Shown: positions 1 through 8,633, numbered from the stretch's first letter. The stretch: 64,000 bases of DNA from Svornostia abyssi (GCA_024666565.1 CP088295.1:2604001-2668000), one strand, 5' to 3'. The notes: generated by a model not told the origin, from the sequence alone. Program-made: numbers and translations.

Positions 1-104
1 TGGCGATCGAGCACGTGCAGATCGTGCTGGACGACCCGGAGACCGACCGGGACGCGTTGCTGCGGTCGACCGAGGCGATTCTCGACCGCCTCAACTGGGT
101 GTAG
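1..104 (+). CDS. C-terminus of an unidentified protein (5' end outside window)
   Basis: The frame is open from base 3 and ends at TAG 102-104, giving 33 residues that end in ILDRLNWV. The composition (acidic, helical, with DRDALLRSTEAILDRL) would suit the last helix of a TetR-type regulator, but 33 residues cannot prove a family. It overlaps the 3' end of the convergent P450 gene by 14 bp. It could equally be a spurious frame, although codon use looks genuine with G/C third positions. Confidence 0.4.
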   Translation, partial: AIEHVQIVLDDPETDRDALLRSTEAILDRLNWV

Positions 105-1438
105 CGACGGGGACCGGGCGCTCCACAGGCGCCTCGGCCCGCGGCCGCACCTTGCGCACCGTCACGGGCACACCGTGCTTCGGGGCGAGCGTGATCCCGC
201 GCATCACGACCGGGTCCTCGGTTGCCCGGCGCGGTGCGAACTCCACGCGCTCGACGATGACGCGCAGCACCTCCGCCATCTCCGCCTGCGCGAGCGCCGC
301 GCCGATGCAGCGCCGGATCCCCCCGCCGAAGGGCAGCCACGCGTAGGACTCGGTGGTGCCGTCGAGGAACCGCTCGGGGCGGAACTCCTCGGGCTCGGGG
401 TAGAGGTCCGGCCGGTGATGGACGAGCGCGATGGCGGGAAAGACGTACGTGCCCGCGGGCAGGTCCCAGCCCGGCGACGGTGCGCGGCTTGGTGAGCGTC
501 CGCTCGGCGGCGTCGATGACGGGACGCAGCCGCAGTGATTCCTTCGCGGTCGCGTCGAGGTACGCGTCGTCCCCGGCCGCCACCGCCTCGCGCACGCGCG
601 CGTACGCCTCGGGGCGGCGCATGAGCAGATCGAAGGTGAACGAGAGCGCGGTGGCGGTCGTCTCGTGGCCCGCCGCGAGCATCGTGAAGAGCTCGTCGCG
701 CAGCTCCTCGTCGGTGAGCGGATTGCCGTCCTCGTCGCGGGCGCGCAGGAGCAGGGAGAGGACGTCGGTGCGCTCGTCGAGGTCGGGCGCCCCGCGGCGC
801 CGCGAGATCTCCTCGTAGAGCATCGCGTCGGCCACCTGCTTGCGGCGGATGAGCTTCCCGCCGGGGCTCCACGGACCGAGGTCGCGCTGCATGCCCGGGA
901 CGAGCAGGACGGCGGTGCTCGCGTCGATGACCGAGCACAGCGCGTCGCGCAGGCGCTCCACCCGGGCGGGCTCGGTGACGCCGAACACGGCGCGGCAGAT
1001 GACGTCGAACGTGAGCGTCCGCATGCGGGCGCGCAGGACGAGCTGATCGCCGGCGCGCCAGCGGTCGACCTCCCGCTCGGCGGCGTCACGGATGATTCGG
1101 CGGAACTCCGCGACGTGGCTGCCCTGGAACGGCGGCAGGAGAAGCTTGCGCTGGCGCAGGTGGCGCGGTCCGTCGAGGACGAGCACCGAGTTGGGGCCCA
1201 GCACCGGTGTCAGGAACGAGTTCGCCTCGCCCGCGAGGAGGTCGGACTGGTCGCCCGTGAGCAGCTCGCGGATCGCGGTGGGGTCCGAGACGTACACCCC
1301 CGGACTGAAGCCCGTGAAGCGGATGGTGAACGCGTCGCCGTACTCGGCCTGCCACTGGCGCAGGCGGTCCAGCGGCCGGTGCAGGAACCGCACGGACGTC
1401 ACGATGCTCGGTGCGCGGGGACCAGGGGGAAGCGCCAC
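91..1438 (-). CDS. Cytochrome P450, reading frame broken by an apparent +1 indel near 470
   Basis: Haem-thiolate monooxygenase of the bacterial soluble type, about 448 residues if the frame is repaired. The upstream frame holds the I-helix AGHETTA and the K-helix ESLRLR; the downstream frame holds FGGGIRRCIG, whose Cys (about residue 377) is the haem ligand. The two parts join only if one base is removed in the ggtcccagcccgg stretch at about 465-475: one frame reads TVAG and the other continues WDLPAGTYVFPA. The span is 3n+1 bases. GTG 1438 is chosen because VALPPGPRAP is the usual P450 proline-rich start, and a TAGGGT hexamer at 1445-1450 lies 6 nt before it, suggesting a leaderless transcript. 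The substrate is unknown. The indel could be a sequencing error or a recent inactivation. Confidence 0.85.
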
Positions 1439-1543
1439 GGGGGAACCCTACGTCCCCTGTTGCGCCGATGCGCCAGGAGTGGGATGGTCGATCGGACAGG
1501 TCCGGACCCCTCGGACCGGGCCGTGACCATGAGGAGGCCAGCC

Positions 1544-1906
1544 ATGGCCGACCGCATGTTGTGCATCAGCTGGACGGGGACCGTCGCCGGGCGCGAGGAG
1601 CGCGGGCTGGAGGTCTTCAACGAGGCGATCGGCCTCTACGGCCGGATGCAGCAGGAGGGCCGCATCGAGAGCTTCGACGTGTCGCTCATGATGCCGAACG
1701 CGGGGATCGACGGGTTCATCAGGATTCTCGGCAGCGCGCAGCAGCTCGCCGCGATCCGTGAGGACGCCGAGTTCATGCGCATCACCGTCGACGCCGGTCT
1801 GTCGGTCGAAGGCCTGTGCCTGACCGACGGGTTCACGAACGAGGGCATCGCGCAGCAGATGGCGCTCTACCAGGAAGCCGTGAGCAGAACTCCACAGATG
1901 GCGTAG
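1544..1906 (+). CDS. Hypothetical protein, 120 aa
   Basis: A small soluble protein beginning MADRMLCISWTG. ATG 1544 is chosen because a strong Shine-Dalgarno, GAGGAGG at 1531-1537, lies just upstream. The fold looks alpha/beta, with VFNEAIGLYGRMQQEG and QQMALYQEAVSR as amphipathic helices; there is no signal peptide or membrane segment. The arrangement resembles a ferredoxin-like monooxygenase or YCII-type dimeric barrel, but no catalytic residues can be named. It is divergent from the P450 across about 105 bp, so the two may share a regulatory region. Function not recognised. Confidence 0.75.
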   Translation: MADRMLCISWTGTVAGREERGLEVFNEAIGLYGRMQQEGRIESFDVSLMMPNAGIDGFIRILGSAQQLAAIREDAEFMRITVDAGLSVEGLCLTDGFTNEGIAQQMALYQEAVSRTPQMA

Positions 1907-1934
1907 TTCGCTGGAGAGCAGCGGCGGGCATCCG

Positions 1935-2186
1935 ATGACACCGGCCATGCCCGAGGATTCCCGCCGCGCGTCGGTCGCCCGCGCGCACATCGCCGCACTC
2001 GTCTTTGGATGGGGCATCGAGCCCGATCGGCTCACCAACGTCCTGACGCGCGGGTGCTGGCCGGGGACGACCGACGGGACGCAGCCCGCGGCGCGCGGCT
2101 GGGTCAAGCGCTGGGGCGCCGAAGGCCCGCAACTCCAAGCGCCGGGGTGCCAGTGTGCGGTGCGCGCCTGCTTGATCTGCAACTGA
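1935..2186 (+). CDS. Putative small Cys-rich protein, 83 aa
   Basis: ATG 1935 opens a frame of 83 residues ending CQCAVRACLICN, four cysteines in the last eleven positions, which could bind a metal. The middle (ARAHIAALVFGWGIEPDRL) looks like a real helical segment rather than antisense noise. No Shine-Dalgarno is evident. It fills what would otherwise be a 313-bp gap between the hypothetical gene ending at 1906 and the desaturase, and is co-directional with both. Not a family I recognise; the frame may be fortuitous. Confidence 0.45.
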   Translation: MTPAMPEDSRRASVARAHIAALVFGWGIEPDRLTNVLTRGCWPGTTDGTQPAARGWVKRWGAEGPQLQAPGCQCAVRACLICN

Positions 2187-2197
2187 CGCCCGGCGAT

Positions 2198-2212
2198 TTG
2201 ACACACTGTCAA
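2198..2212. promoter_or_regulatory. Perfect 6-3-6 palindrome upstream of the desaturase (operator candidate)
   Basis: TTGACA-CAC-TGTCAA ends 7 bp before the desaturase ATG. The left arm also matches a -35 hexamer, but no -10 follows within the gap, so an operator reading is preferred. TetR-family regulators of fatty acid desaturases typically bind short palindromes of this size. The regulator itself is not identified in the window. Confidence 0.5.
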
Positions 2213-2219
2213 GTCGCTG

Positions 2220-3125
2220 ATGGCCATTGCTGCTCCCGTCACCGTCACCCGCATCCCTGACCCGGCCGAGCCGGTCCCCGCACTCGCGTGGCCGACGGTG
2301 CTGCTCCTGGCCGGTGCCGCGGCGCTGCTCGCCGGCTCCACCGCGCTCGCGGTCCTGGAGGTGTGGCCGGCGTGGGTGAGCATCCTGCCCAACGCCGTCG
2401 CGATCTACCTGTTCTTCACCGTCGCTCACGATGCCGCGCATCACGCGGCGTCGAGTGACGGGCGGCGCAACCTCCTTGTCGGCCGGGTGTCGACGGCGCT
2501 GTTCGCCCCGCAGATCAGCTTCTCCGTGTGGCGGTTCATCCACATGCAGCACCACCGCTTCACCAACCACGACGACGGGACGGATCCCGATCAGTACACG
2601 ATGGGCGGCCCGTCGTGGCAGCGGCTCCCGCGGCTCATGACCCTCGACCTGCACTACCTGGCGTTCTATCTCCGCAACGCGGGGTCGCGGCCGCGCAAGG
2701 AGAAGCTGGGCGTGCTCGGGCAGTGGGCGCTGTCCCTCGCGATCGGCGCGACGCTGGTGGCCGCCGGGTACGGGCTCGAGATCGTCGTGCTGTTCCTCGT
2801 CCCGCAGCGGATCGCGTTCGTGTGGCTCGCCTTCGCGTTCGACTACCTGCCGCACCGCGGGCTGCACCTCACGCCGAGTGAGGACCGGTTGAAGACGACG
2901 CGCAACCGCGTCGGCGGGGAACGCTGGCTCACCCCGGTGCTGCTCTACCAGAACTACCACCTCGTCCATCACCTCCATCCGGTCGTGCCCTTCTACCGCT
3001 ACCTCGCGGTGTGGCGGCGCAACGAGGAGCAGTACCTCGAGGGGGAGCCCGCGCTCTCGACCGTGCGGGGGAGACCGCTCACCGCGGACGAGTACCGGCG
3101 GCTGCGCGAACTCGCCGAGCACTGA
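2220..3125 (+). CDS. Membrane fatty acid desaturase family protein
   Basis: Integral-membrane diiron enzyme of the fatty acid desaturase/hydroxylase superfamily, 301 residues. The three histidine boxes are visible: HDAAHH (about residue 70), HMQHH (about 110) and HLVHH (about 250). Hydrophobic segments near residues 24-45, 52-70 and 170-200 fit the usual four-helix membrane layout. The family inserts double bonds or hydroxyls into acyl chains or carotenoids using O2; the substrate here cannot be told, and beta-carotene hydroxylase-like members share the boxes. No ribosome binding site precedes ATG 2220, and the palindrome at 2198-2212 sits directly before it, so repression at the start is likely. 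Confidence 0.85.
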   Translation: MAIAAPVTVTRIPDPAEPVPALAWPTVLLLAGAAALLAGSTALAVLEVWPAWVSILPNAVAIYLFFTVAHDAAHHAASSDGRRNLLVGRVSTALFAPQISFSVWRFIHMQHHRFTNHDDGTDPDQYTMGGPSWQRLPRLMTLDLHYLAFYLRNAGSRPRKEKLGVLGQWALSLAIGATLVAAGYGLEIVVLFLVPQRIAFVWLAFAFDYLPHRGLHLTPSEDRLKTTRNRVGGERWLTPVLLYQNYHLVHHLHPVVPFYRYLAVWRRNEEQYLEGEPALSTVRGRPLTADEYRRLRELAEH

Positions 3126-3314
3126 GCACGGACGGCGGCGCGCCGCATTACCTGAGAACCACGTCGGCGTGGCGCCCGATCACAGCCTGGTAACACATGT
3201 GAACGAACCGGGCAGGGAACATCGAACCATTCTGTTCCTTGGTGCATCGGCCAGCCCCCTGGGTCAGCTGGCGGGCGCCTCCGTCCCCCCCGTCTGCCTA
3301 CCGAAAGGGGCACC

Positions 3315-3977
3315 TTGTCCACCACGTTCCTCCGGCGCACCGCGTTCACCGCGGGCGCCATCACCGCCGCGCTGTTCGCCGCGCCCGCCACGGGCTTCGC
3401 GGATGCTCCGCTCTGCGAGGGCGTTCCCGCCACGACCTACTGGGACGGGACGGCCTGGGTGCTCGGCTCCGGCGCGACGTTCGAAGACGGCACGGTCTAT
3501 GGCTCCGACGGGCCTGACGTCGTCGTCGGCTCTCCGGGCGTCGACGCGATCGACACCGGGAGCGGCGCCGACCTCATCTGCGCGAAGGACGGCGCCGACG
3601 AGGTGACGTCGGGTTCGGGCACCGACCTGATCGACGGCAACGCCAAGGATGACGTCCTCTACGGCGAGACCGAGGACGACATCATCTACGGCGGCATCGG
3701 CAACGACACCGTCGACGGCGGGTCGGGCAACGACACGCTGTACGGTGAGCTCGGTGACGACATCCTGATCGGTGCGTTCGGCAACGACGTCATCGACGGC
3801 GGCCCGGGCAATGACGACCTCTACGGCGGTCCCGGGAGCGACGACCTCTACGGCCGGCAGGGCAACGACTACATCGACGGCGGCACCGGCGGCGCGGACG
3901 AGAGCTTCGGCAACGGCGGCGTCGACACGTGCGTCGGCGGCGCCGAGGCCGGCACGGACTTCAACTGCGAAGCCTGA
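3315..3977 (+). CDS. Secreted RTX-type calcium-binding repeat protein
   Basis: 220 residues with a TTG start chosen because GAAAGGGG precedes it and because it gives a proper signal peptide (RR, hydrophobic TAGAITAALFAAPATGFA, cleavage after about residue 29). From about residue 60 to 200 the chain is a run of nonapeptide GGxGxDxxx repeats (for example GGSGNDTLY, GGPGNDDLY), which in RTX proteins fold into a Ca2+-loaded parallel beta-roll outside the cell. No enzymatic domain is attached and there is a Cys pair near the C-terminus (DTCVGG and FNCEA). Role unknown; perhaps surface or matrix binding. Upstream an imperfect repeat GGAACA/TGTTCC lies at 3216-3238. Confidence 0.85.
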   Translation: MSTTFLRRTAFTAGAITAALFAAPATGFADAPLCEGVPATTYWDGTAWVLGSGATFEDGTVYGSDGPDVVVGSPGVDAIDTGSGADLICAKDGADEVTSGSGTDLIDGNAKDDVLYGETEDDIIYGGIGNDTVDGGSGNDTLYGELGDDILIGAFGNDVIDGGPGNDDLYGGPGSDDLYGRQGNDYIDGGTGGADESFGNGGVDTCVGGAEAGTDFNCEA

Positions 3978-3985
3978 CCACGCAC

Positions 3986-4025
3986 TGACGCCCGCGCGCT
4001 GCGCCCTCGCGGCGCGCGGGCGTCA
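3986..4025. terminator. Bidirectional terminator-like hairpin
   Basis: TGACGCCCGCGCGC at 3986-3999 pairs perfectly with GCGCGCGGGCGTCA at 4012-4025 around a 12-nt loop. It sits between the convergent RTX gene and the carboxylase gene and overlaps the carboxylase stop codon. No T-tract follows on either strand. Confidence 0.6.
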
Positions 4026-7000
4026 CCTCACCACACGTCGATCATCGTCCGCCCGGCGGCCCGACGCGGGCGGCGGCGGGACGGGCGCGGCGCGCAGGGC
4101 GGCGACAAGCCGGGTGCGGGTGTCGGCGGGGTCGATGACGTCGTCGATCTCGAAGTGCGCGGCCATGTTCAGGGCGCCGCTCTGCCCGCGGACCTGTTCG
4201 ACGAGGTCGCGGACGCGCTGCTCGCGCTCGGCCTCGTCCTCGATCGCTTCGAGCTCCTTGCGCAACGCGAGCCTCACCGCGCCCTCGACGCCCATCGCGC
4301 CGAACTCGCCCGTCGGCCACGCGATGTTGAGTACCGGGACGTGGAATCCGCCGCCGGCCATCGCTTGGGCGCCGAGGCCGTAGGCGCGGCGAACGACGAC
4401 GCACAGCCAGGGGACCGACAGCGTCGCGGCGCTCACGAACATCCGGGACGCGCGCCGGACGAGCGCGGTCGACTCGGCGTCGGGGCCGACCATGAACCCG
4501 GGCGTGTCGACGAGCGAGACGATCGGCAGGCCGAAGGCGTCGCAGAGCTGGAGGAAGCGGCCGGCCTTCTCGGACGCCTCCGCGTCAATCGCGCCGGAGA
4601 GGTGCGCCGGGTCGTTGGCGACCACGCCGACCGGCAGGCCCTCGATCCGGGCGAGCGCGGTGATCATTCCGGTGCCGTACGCGCGGCGCAGTTCGAGCAC
4701 CGAGTCGGCGTCGAAGAGCCGTTCGAGCACAGCGCGCGCGTCGTGGATGCGCTTGGCGTCCTCGGGGATGAGCGTGCGCAGCTCACGCTGGTCCGCACAC
4801 GACCAGTCGGCCGCCGGGCCGGTGAAGTACCCGAGCATGCGGCGGGCGATCGCCACGGCGGCGGCCTCGTCTTCGGCCAGCACGTCGATCACGCCGTTGG
4901 GCTCCTGCATCGTCACCGGACCGACATCCGCGGGGGCGAACCGGCCGAGCCCGCCGCCTTCGATCATCGCCGGGCCGCCCATGCCCAGCGACGCGTCCGG
5001 CGTGGCGATGATGACGTCGCAGCAGCCGGCCAGCGCGGCGTTGCCGGCAAAGCAGTTGCCCGACACGATCCCGATTCGCGGGACGAGCCCGGAGAGGCGT
5101 GCGAACGTCGCGAAGGTGGGGACGGTGAGCTGGAAGAGCTCGGCGAAGTCGGTGTCGCCCGGCCGCCCGCCGCCGCCCTCGGCGAACAGCACGATCGGGA
5201 GCCGCAGCCGCTCGGCGAGCTCGAGCATGCGGTCGGTCTTCTGGTGGTTACGGTACCCCTGCGTGCCCGCCATCACGGTGTAGTCGTACGAGAGGACCGC
5301 GGCCTGCGTGCCGTTGATCTCGGCGGTGCCCATGACCATGCCGTCGCCGGGGGTGTTGGCGATGAGGTCCTCCTCGGCGCGGCGCGCCTTCTGCGCGGCG
5401 ATCACCAGGCCGCCGTACTCGGAGAACGTGCCGTCGTCGACGAGGTCGGCGACGTTCTCGCGCGCGGTGCGGCGGCCGCGGTCGCGGCGCTTGGCCACGG
5501 CGGCGGGGCGCGCGTCGTCGAGCAGCCCGGCGCGGCGCTCCAGGGCGGCGGCGAGGTCGGCGCGCGGGGTGTCGACGTCCGCCGCGGCCTCGGCGGCGAC
5601 CGCCGCCGGCGCGACGTCCTTCGGGGCGACCGCGAAGAGGGGGTCGCCCGGGTGGACCTGGTTGCCCGGATGGACCGCGACCTCGGTCACCTCGCCTCCG
5701 ACCGGCGTGACGACCTCGTGGTGCATCTTCATCGCCTCGACGACGAGGATCGGCGCGCCCGCGGCGACCGCCGTTCCCGTGGGGGCGACGACGTCGATCA
5801 CCACGCCTGTGAGCGGCGAGGACACGGCGACCGGCCCGTCGCCGGCCGCAGATGCGTCGGGCCCGGCGGCGCCGCGGATGCGGTCTTCGAGCAGGTCTGT
5901 GGAGAGCCGCCCGTCGCGGACGTCCTCGTCGGCGAGGATCGCCACCAGCGCGGCGGCGTTCGTCCCGACGCCGTGGATGACGAACGATCCGAGGGTGCCG
6001 CGCACCGCGTCGATCGCCTGCGCGAGCGACGCACCGGTGCCGATGACCTTCGCCAGCAGCGAGTCGTAGGCGGGGTCGACGGTGACCCCGCGGCGCGCGG
6101 CCGTGTCGACGCGGACGCCGACCGGCGGCGTGAACTCCGACAGCGTGCCGGACGCGGGAACCACCGTCCCGTCCGGCAGGAGCTGCTCGGCGTTTACCCG
6201 GGCCTGCACCGCGACGCCGCGCGGCGTGGCGTCGGCGAGCTCCAGCTCATCCAGCGACGCGCCGAGGGTGAGCTGCAGCTGCGCGGCGACGAGGTCGATG
6301 CCGAAGACCTCCTCGGTGACCGTGTGCTCGACCTGCAGGCGCGGGTTGGCCTCGATGAAGACGAAGCGGTCAGGGTGATCGAGGTCGACGAGGAACTCGC
6401 AGGTCGCCAGCCCGCCCAGGCGCAGCTCGCGGCCGATGGTCAGCGCGGCGTCGGCGAGCGCGGTGCGCAGGGCGTCGGACAGCCCGGGCGCGGGCGCGAT
6501 CTCGACGAGCTTCTGATGGCGGCGCTGCAGGCTGCAGTCGCGGTCACCGAGCGCGACGACCGCGCCGGTCCCGTCCCCGGCGAGCTGGACCTCGACGTGG
6601 CGAGCACGCGCGACGAGCTCCTCGGCGTAGAGCGCGGCGGACCCGGCGGCGAGCTCGGCCTCGGCGGCGCACCGGCGCCACACCTCGTCGAGCTGCGCGG
6701 GGTCCGTGACCGCCCGCATGCCGCGCCCACCGCCGCCGGACACCGCCTTGAGCATCACGGGGGCGCCGAGCTCCGCCATGAACGCCCGTGCCTGCTCCGG
6801 CGTCGCGGCGGCCGTGGCCTGCGGGATCGGCACGCCGAGCTGCTGGGCCAGCGCGCGCGCCGCGACCTTGTCGCCGAGTTGCTCGAGCACGGCAGGGGAG
6901 GGCCCGACGAAGACGAGTCCCGCGTCCGCGCACGCGCGCGCGAAGTCCGCGCGCTCGGAGAGGAAGCCCCAGCCGGGGTGGACATGGGTGCAGCCGGTCT

Positions 7001-7211
7001 CGCGCGCCGCGGCGACGACGGCGTCGATGTCGAGGTACGCCGCCGGCCCGCTCCCGCCGAGCGTCACGGCCGTCTCCGCGGCCTCGACGTGCGGGGACAG
7101 CGCATCGTCGGCCGCGAACACGGCGACGCACGGCAGGCCGAGCGTGTCGGCCGCGCGGGCGACACGGACGGCGACCTCGCCGCGGTTGGCGATGAGCAGC
7201 CGGGCCGTCAC
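4023..7211 (-). CDS. Single-chain biotin-dependent acyl-CoA carboxylase
   Basis: 1062 residues fusing all three carboxylase parts. Biotin carboxylase occupies about 1-450 (ATP-grasp, glycine loop GGGGRGMR, FIEANPRLQVEHTVTE). The biotin carrier domain spans about 460-535, with AMKM placing the biotinylated Lys at 495. The carboxyltransferase spans about 570-1050 with both crotonase-fold halves. The enzyme carboxylates an acyl-CoA using bicarbonate and ATP. This domain order matches the single-polypeptide long-chain acyl-CoA carboxylases rather than the split AccA3/AccD complexes normal in actinobacteria. Substrate length is not decided by the sequence. The ATG overlaps the stop of the upstream 121-aa gene (ATGA), so translation is coupled. 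Confidence 0.93.
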   Translation of the reverse strand: MTARLLIANRGEVAVRVARAADTLGLPCVAVFAADDALSPHVEAAETAVTLGGSGPAAYLDIDAVVAAARETGCTHVHPGWGFLSERADFARACADAGLVFVGPSPAVLEQLGDKVAARALAQQLGVPIPQATAAATPEQARAFMAELGAPVMLKAVSGGGGRGMRAVTDPAQLDEVWRRCAAEAELAAGSAALYAEELVARARHVEVQLAGDGTGAVVALGDRDCSLQRRHQKLVEIAPAPGLSDALRTALADAALTIGRELRLGGLATCEFLVDLDHPDRFVFIEANPRLQVEHTVTEEVFGIDLVAAQLQLTLGASLDELELADATPRGVAVQARVNAEQLLPDGTVVPASGTLSEFTPPVGVRVDTAARRGVTVDPAYDSLLAKVIGTGASLAQAIDAVRGTLGSFVIHGVGTNAAALVAILADEDVRDGRLSTDLLEDRIRGAAGPDASAAGDGPVAVSSPLTGVVIDVVAPTGTAVAAGAPILVVEAMKMHHEVVTPVGGEVTEVAVHPGNQVHPGDPLFAVAPKDVAPAAVAAEAAADVDTPRADLAAALERRAGLLDDARPAAVAKRRDRGRRTARENVADLVDDGTFSEYGGLVIAAQKARRAEEDLIANTPGDGMVMGTAEINGTQAAVLSYDYTVMAGTQGYRNHQKTDRMLELAERLRLPIVLFAEGGGGRPGDTDFAELFQLTVPTFATFARLSGLVPRIGIVSGNCFAGNAALAGCCDVIIATPDASLGMGGPAMIEGGGLGRFAPADVGPVTMQEPNGVIDVLAEDEAAAVAIARRMLGYFTGPAADWSCADQRELRTLIPEDAKRIHDARAVLERLFDADSVLELRRAYGTGMITALARIEGLPVGVVANDPAHLSGAIDAEASEKAGRFLQLCDAFGLPIVSLVDTPGFMVGPDAESTALVRRASRMFVSAATLSVPWLCVVVRRAYGLGAQAMAGGGFHVPVLNIAWPTGEFGAMGVEGAVRLALRKELEAIEDEAEREQRVRDLVEQVRGQSGALNMAAHFEIDDVIDPADTRTRLVAALRAAPVPPPPASGRRADDDRRVVR

Positions 7212-7573
7212 GCGGCGTCCAGCGCATGGTCGATCGCTCGCACGAGCGCCGCCGGGTCACCGTCGCAGGCCGCAAGATCGTCGGGCCCCAGCAGCACCTC
7301 GATCCCGTCGGTGGTGTGCGCGAGCACGCACGGGGTACGGCCATCGCTGGCGGCGCGCTCGGCCTCGGTGCGCTCGTCGAGGTGCACCGCCCGGAAGGGC
7401 ACGGGCAGCTCCTCGCGGCACGCGCGCCACGACGCCTTCTCCCGGACAGACCCGTGGGTGATGTCGCACAGCGAGCAATGGGCTCGGCCCAGCCGGGCGC
7501 CGACCCAGTAGCGCAGCTCGCCGATCAGCGTGCCGTCGGCGTGGTAGACGCCGGTCAGCGCGGTGACGGTCAC
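7208..7573 (-). CDS. Hypothetical protein, 121 aa, coupled to the acyl-CoA carboxylase
   Basis: Soluble protein with one early CxxC (HCSLCDITHG, about residues 32-41), a Trp/Arg-rich middle and no signal peptide or membrane segment. It overlaps the carboxylase start by 4 bp and follows the amphi-Trp gene with another 4-bp overlap, so the three genes form one translationally coupled unit. The early YHADGTLIGELRYWVG looks like a beta hairpin. I do not recognise the family; a role linked to the carboxylase is only suggested by position. Confidence 0.75.
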   Translation of the reverse strand: MTVTALTGVYHADGTLIGELRYWVGARLGRAHCSLCDITHGSVREKASWRACREELPVPFRAVHLDERTEAERAASDGRTPCVLAHTTDGIEVLLGPDDLAACDGDPAALVRAIDHALDAA

Positions 7574-7791
7574 CAGGTGAGCTCGATCTCCATCTCGGTC
7601 TCGCCGTCCTCGATCTCGAACTCGATCTTCATGTCGATCTCGTCCGGGACGCGGGTCTTGATGGAGATGCCGTTGCGCTCGAACTCGAGGTCGTTGTGGC
7701 GCTCGAGCTGGTCGGCGATCTCGCGCAGCTTCTTGGCCGCGTCCTCGCGGCGCACGCGCTGCTTGTCCTTGATTTCGAAGAAGTCGCTCAT
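7570..7791 (-). CDS. Amphi-Trp domain protein, 73 aa
   Basis: Short protein matching the amphi-Trp domain family: an N-terminal helix (RREDAAKKLREIADQLER) followed by two amphipathic strands (MKIEFEIED and TEMEIELTW) ending in the hallmark Trp at the C-terminus. Members are small, often metal-rich-environment or halophile-associated proteins of unknown function. ATG 7791 is chosen over upstream starts because TAGGCT at 7799-7804 lies 7 nt before it, a likely -10 for a leaderless mRNA. It is the first gene of the coupled unit with the 121-aa protein and the carboxylase. Confidence 0.85.
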   Translation of the reverse strand: MSDFFEIKDKQRVRREDAAKKLREIADQLERHNDLEFERNGISIKTRVPDEIDMKIEFEIEDGETEMEIELTW

Positions 7792-7801
7792 GCCGCGGAG
7801 C

Positions 7802-8107
7802 CTACGCGCTGAACTGGCCGCGCAGGCTCGGGTCAACGAACGCAACGAGTTCCGGGTTGCGGCCGATGTACGCGGCGGCGAACGGGCACGTGGGGATGAC
7901 GGTCTTCCCGGCGTCGGCGAGCGCCTGCAGCGTGGCACGCACGATGCGGCCCCCGAGGCCCTCACCCTCGTGGCCCTCGAGCACCTCGGTGTGGGCGAGG
8001 ATGACGCTGCCGCCGGCGGGCAGGTACTCGGCCCAGCCGCGCAGTTCGCCGTCGACGCGCAGCTCGAACCGGCGCTGCTCCGGGTTGTCCGTGAAGGTCT
8101 CGGCCAT
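7802..8107 (-). CDS. Short GNAT-like N-acetyltransferase (YjdJ/GCN5-related type)
   Basis: 101 residues starting MAETFTDNPEQRRFEL. The strand pairs FELRVDGELRGWAEY and GGSVILAHTEV, then GLGGRIVRATLQALADAG (acyl-CoA binding loop) and TVIPTCPFAAAYIGRNPEL, match the minimal single-domain acetyltransferase family that includes human GNAT domain NATD1. Substrate unknown. ATG 8107 is chosen because TACGAT (8116-8121, minus strand) sits 8 nt upstream, implying a leaderless transcript. Divergent from the gene starting at 8148, so about 40 bp must serve two promoters. Confidence 0.85.
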   Translation of the reverse strand: MAETFTDNPEQRRFELRVDGELRGWAEYLPAGGSVILAHTEVLEGHEGEGLGGRIVRATLQALADAGKTVIPTCPFAAAYIGRNPELVAFVDPSLRGQFSA

Positions 8108-8147
8108 GGCGGCGGATCGTATCCGGGGCCCGCCGTACGCTCCGCGC

Positions 8148-8615
8148 GTGCCCCTCGAGGTGCGCGACATCCAGCCGGACCCCACGCTCGACCTCGTCGC
8201 GACGGACGCCGTGACGGGCGCGCAGCGTCGTGTCACGACGTACTCCGGCGCCGCCACCGTCGCGCCCGTCGTCCAGCCCGGCGGCTTTCAGATCCGCGTG
8301 AGCACGCAGGTCATCGGCCAGCCGCCGCAGGGCGAGCTCGCGGGGTTCTACCCGCCGACGGGCGCCGCGATCCCCGCAGCCGGCGAACCGCCGCTGGTCT
8401 GGGGTGAGGTCTCGTTGACGTATGCCGTGCTCGGCCTGGCCGCCGGATCCCAGGACGTCGCCCTCGGCGTCGACGGCGCGGAGGTCGTGCTCGTCGCCGA
8501 CCCGAAGAACCCCGAGGCGGTCTGGCCCTACGTGCGGTTCACGTGCTTCACCGAGCGCCAGCTGGGGATCCGCTACCGGCTCACGGTCTCGCAGCCGGCG
8601 CACGCATCGTCCTGA
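8148..8615 (+). CDS. Hypothetical protein, 155 aa
   Basis: Begins VPLEVRDIQPDPTLDLV at GTG 8148; TACGCT at 8136-8141 is a candidate -10 located 6 nt before it, and no ribosome binding site is present. The protein is soluble, rich in beta strands (QRRVTTYSGAATVAP, GGFQIRVSTQVIG, QDVALGVDGAEVVLV) and has no signal peptide. The fold looks like a beta sandwich. No family recognised. It is followed at 18 bp by the amidotransferase gene and may be co-transcribed with it. Confidence 0.7.
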   Translation: MPLEVRDIQPDPTLDLVATDAVTGAQRRVTTYSGAATVAPVVQPGGFQIRVSTQVIGQPPQGELAGFYPPTGAAIPAAGEPPLVWGEVSLTYAVLGLAAGSQDVALGVDGAEVVLVADPKNPEAVWPYVRFTCFTERQLGIRYRLTVSQPAHASS

Positions 8616-8633
8616 ACGCGCAAGGATGCTCCC

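Noticed and set aside
1448..2392. A minus-strand frame of about 314 codons opposite the 120-aa gene and the desaturase start
   Set aside because: No family features, low-complexity composition and conflict with two better supported genes.
4155..7511. A plus-strand open frame of about 1118 codons across the carboxylase gene
   Set aside because: It is antisense to a complete, motif-rich carboxylase; its product is Arg/Gly/Asp-rich without motifs. High GC leaves few stop codons in antisense frames.
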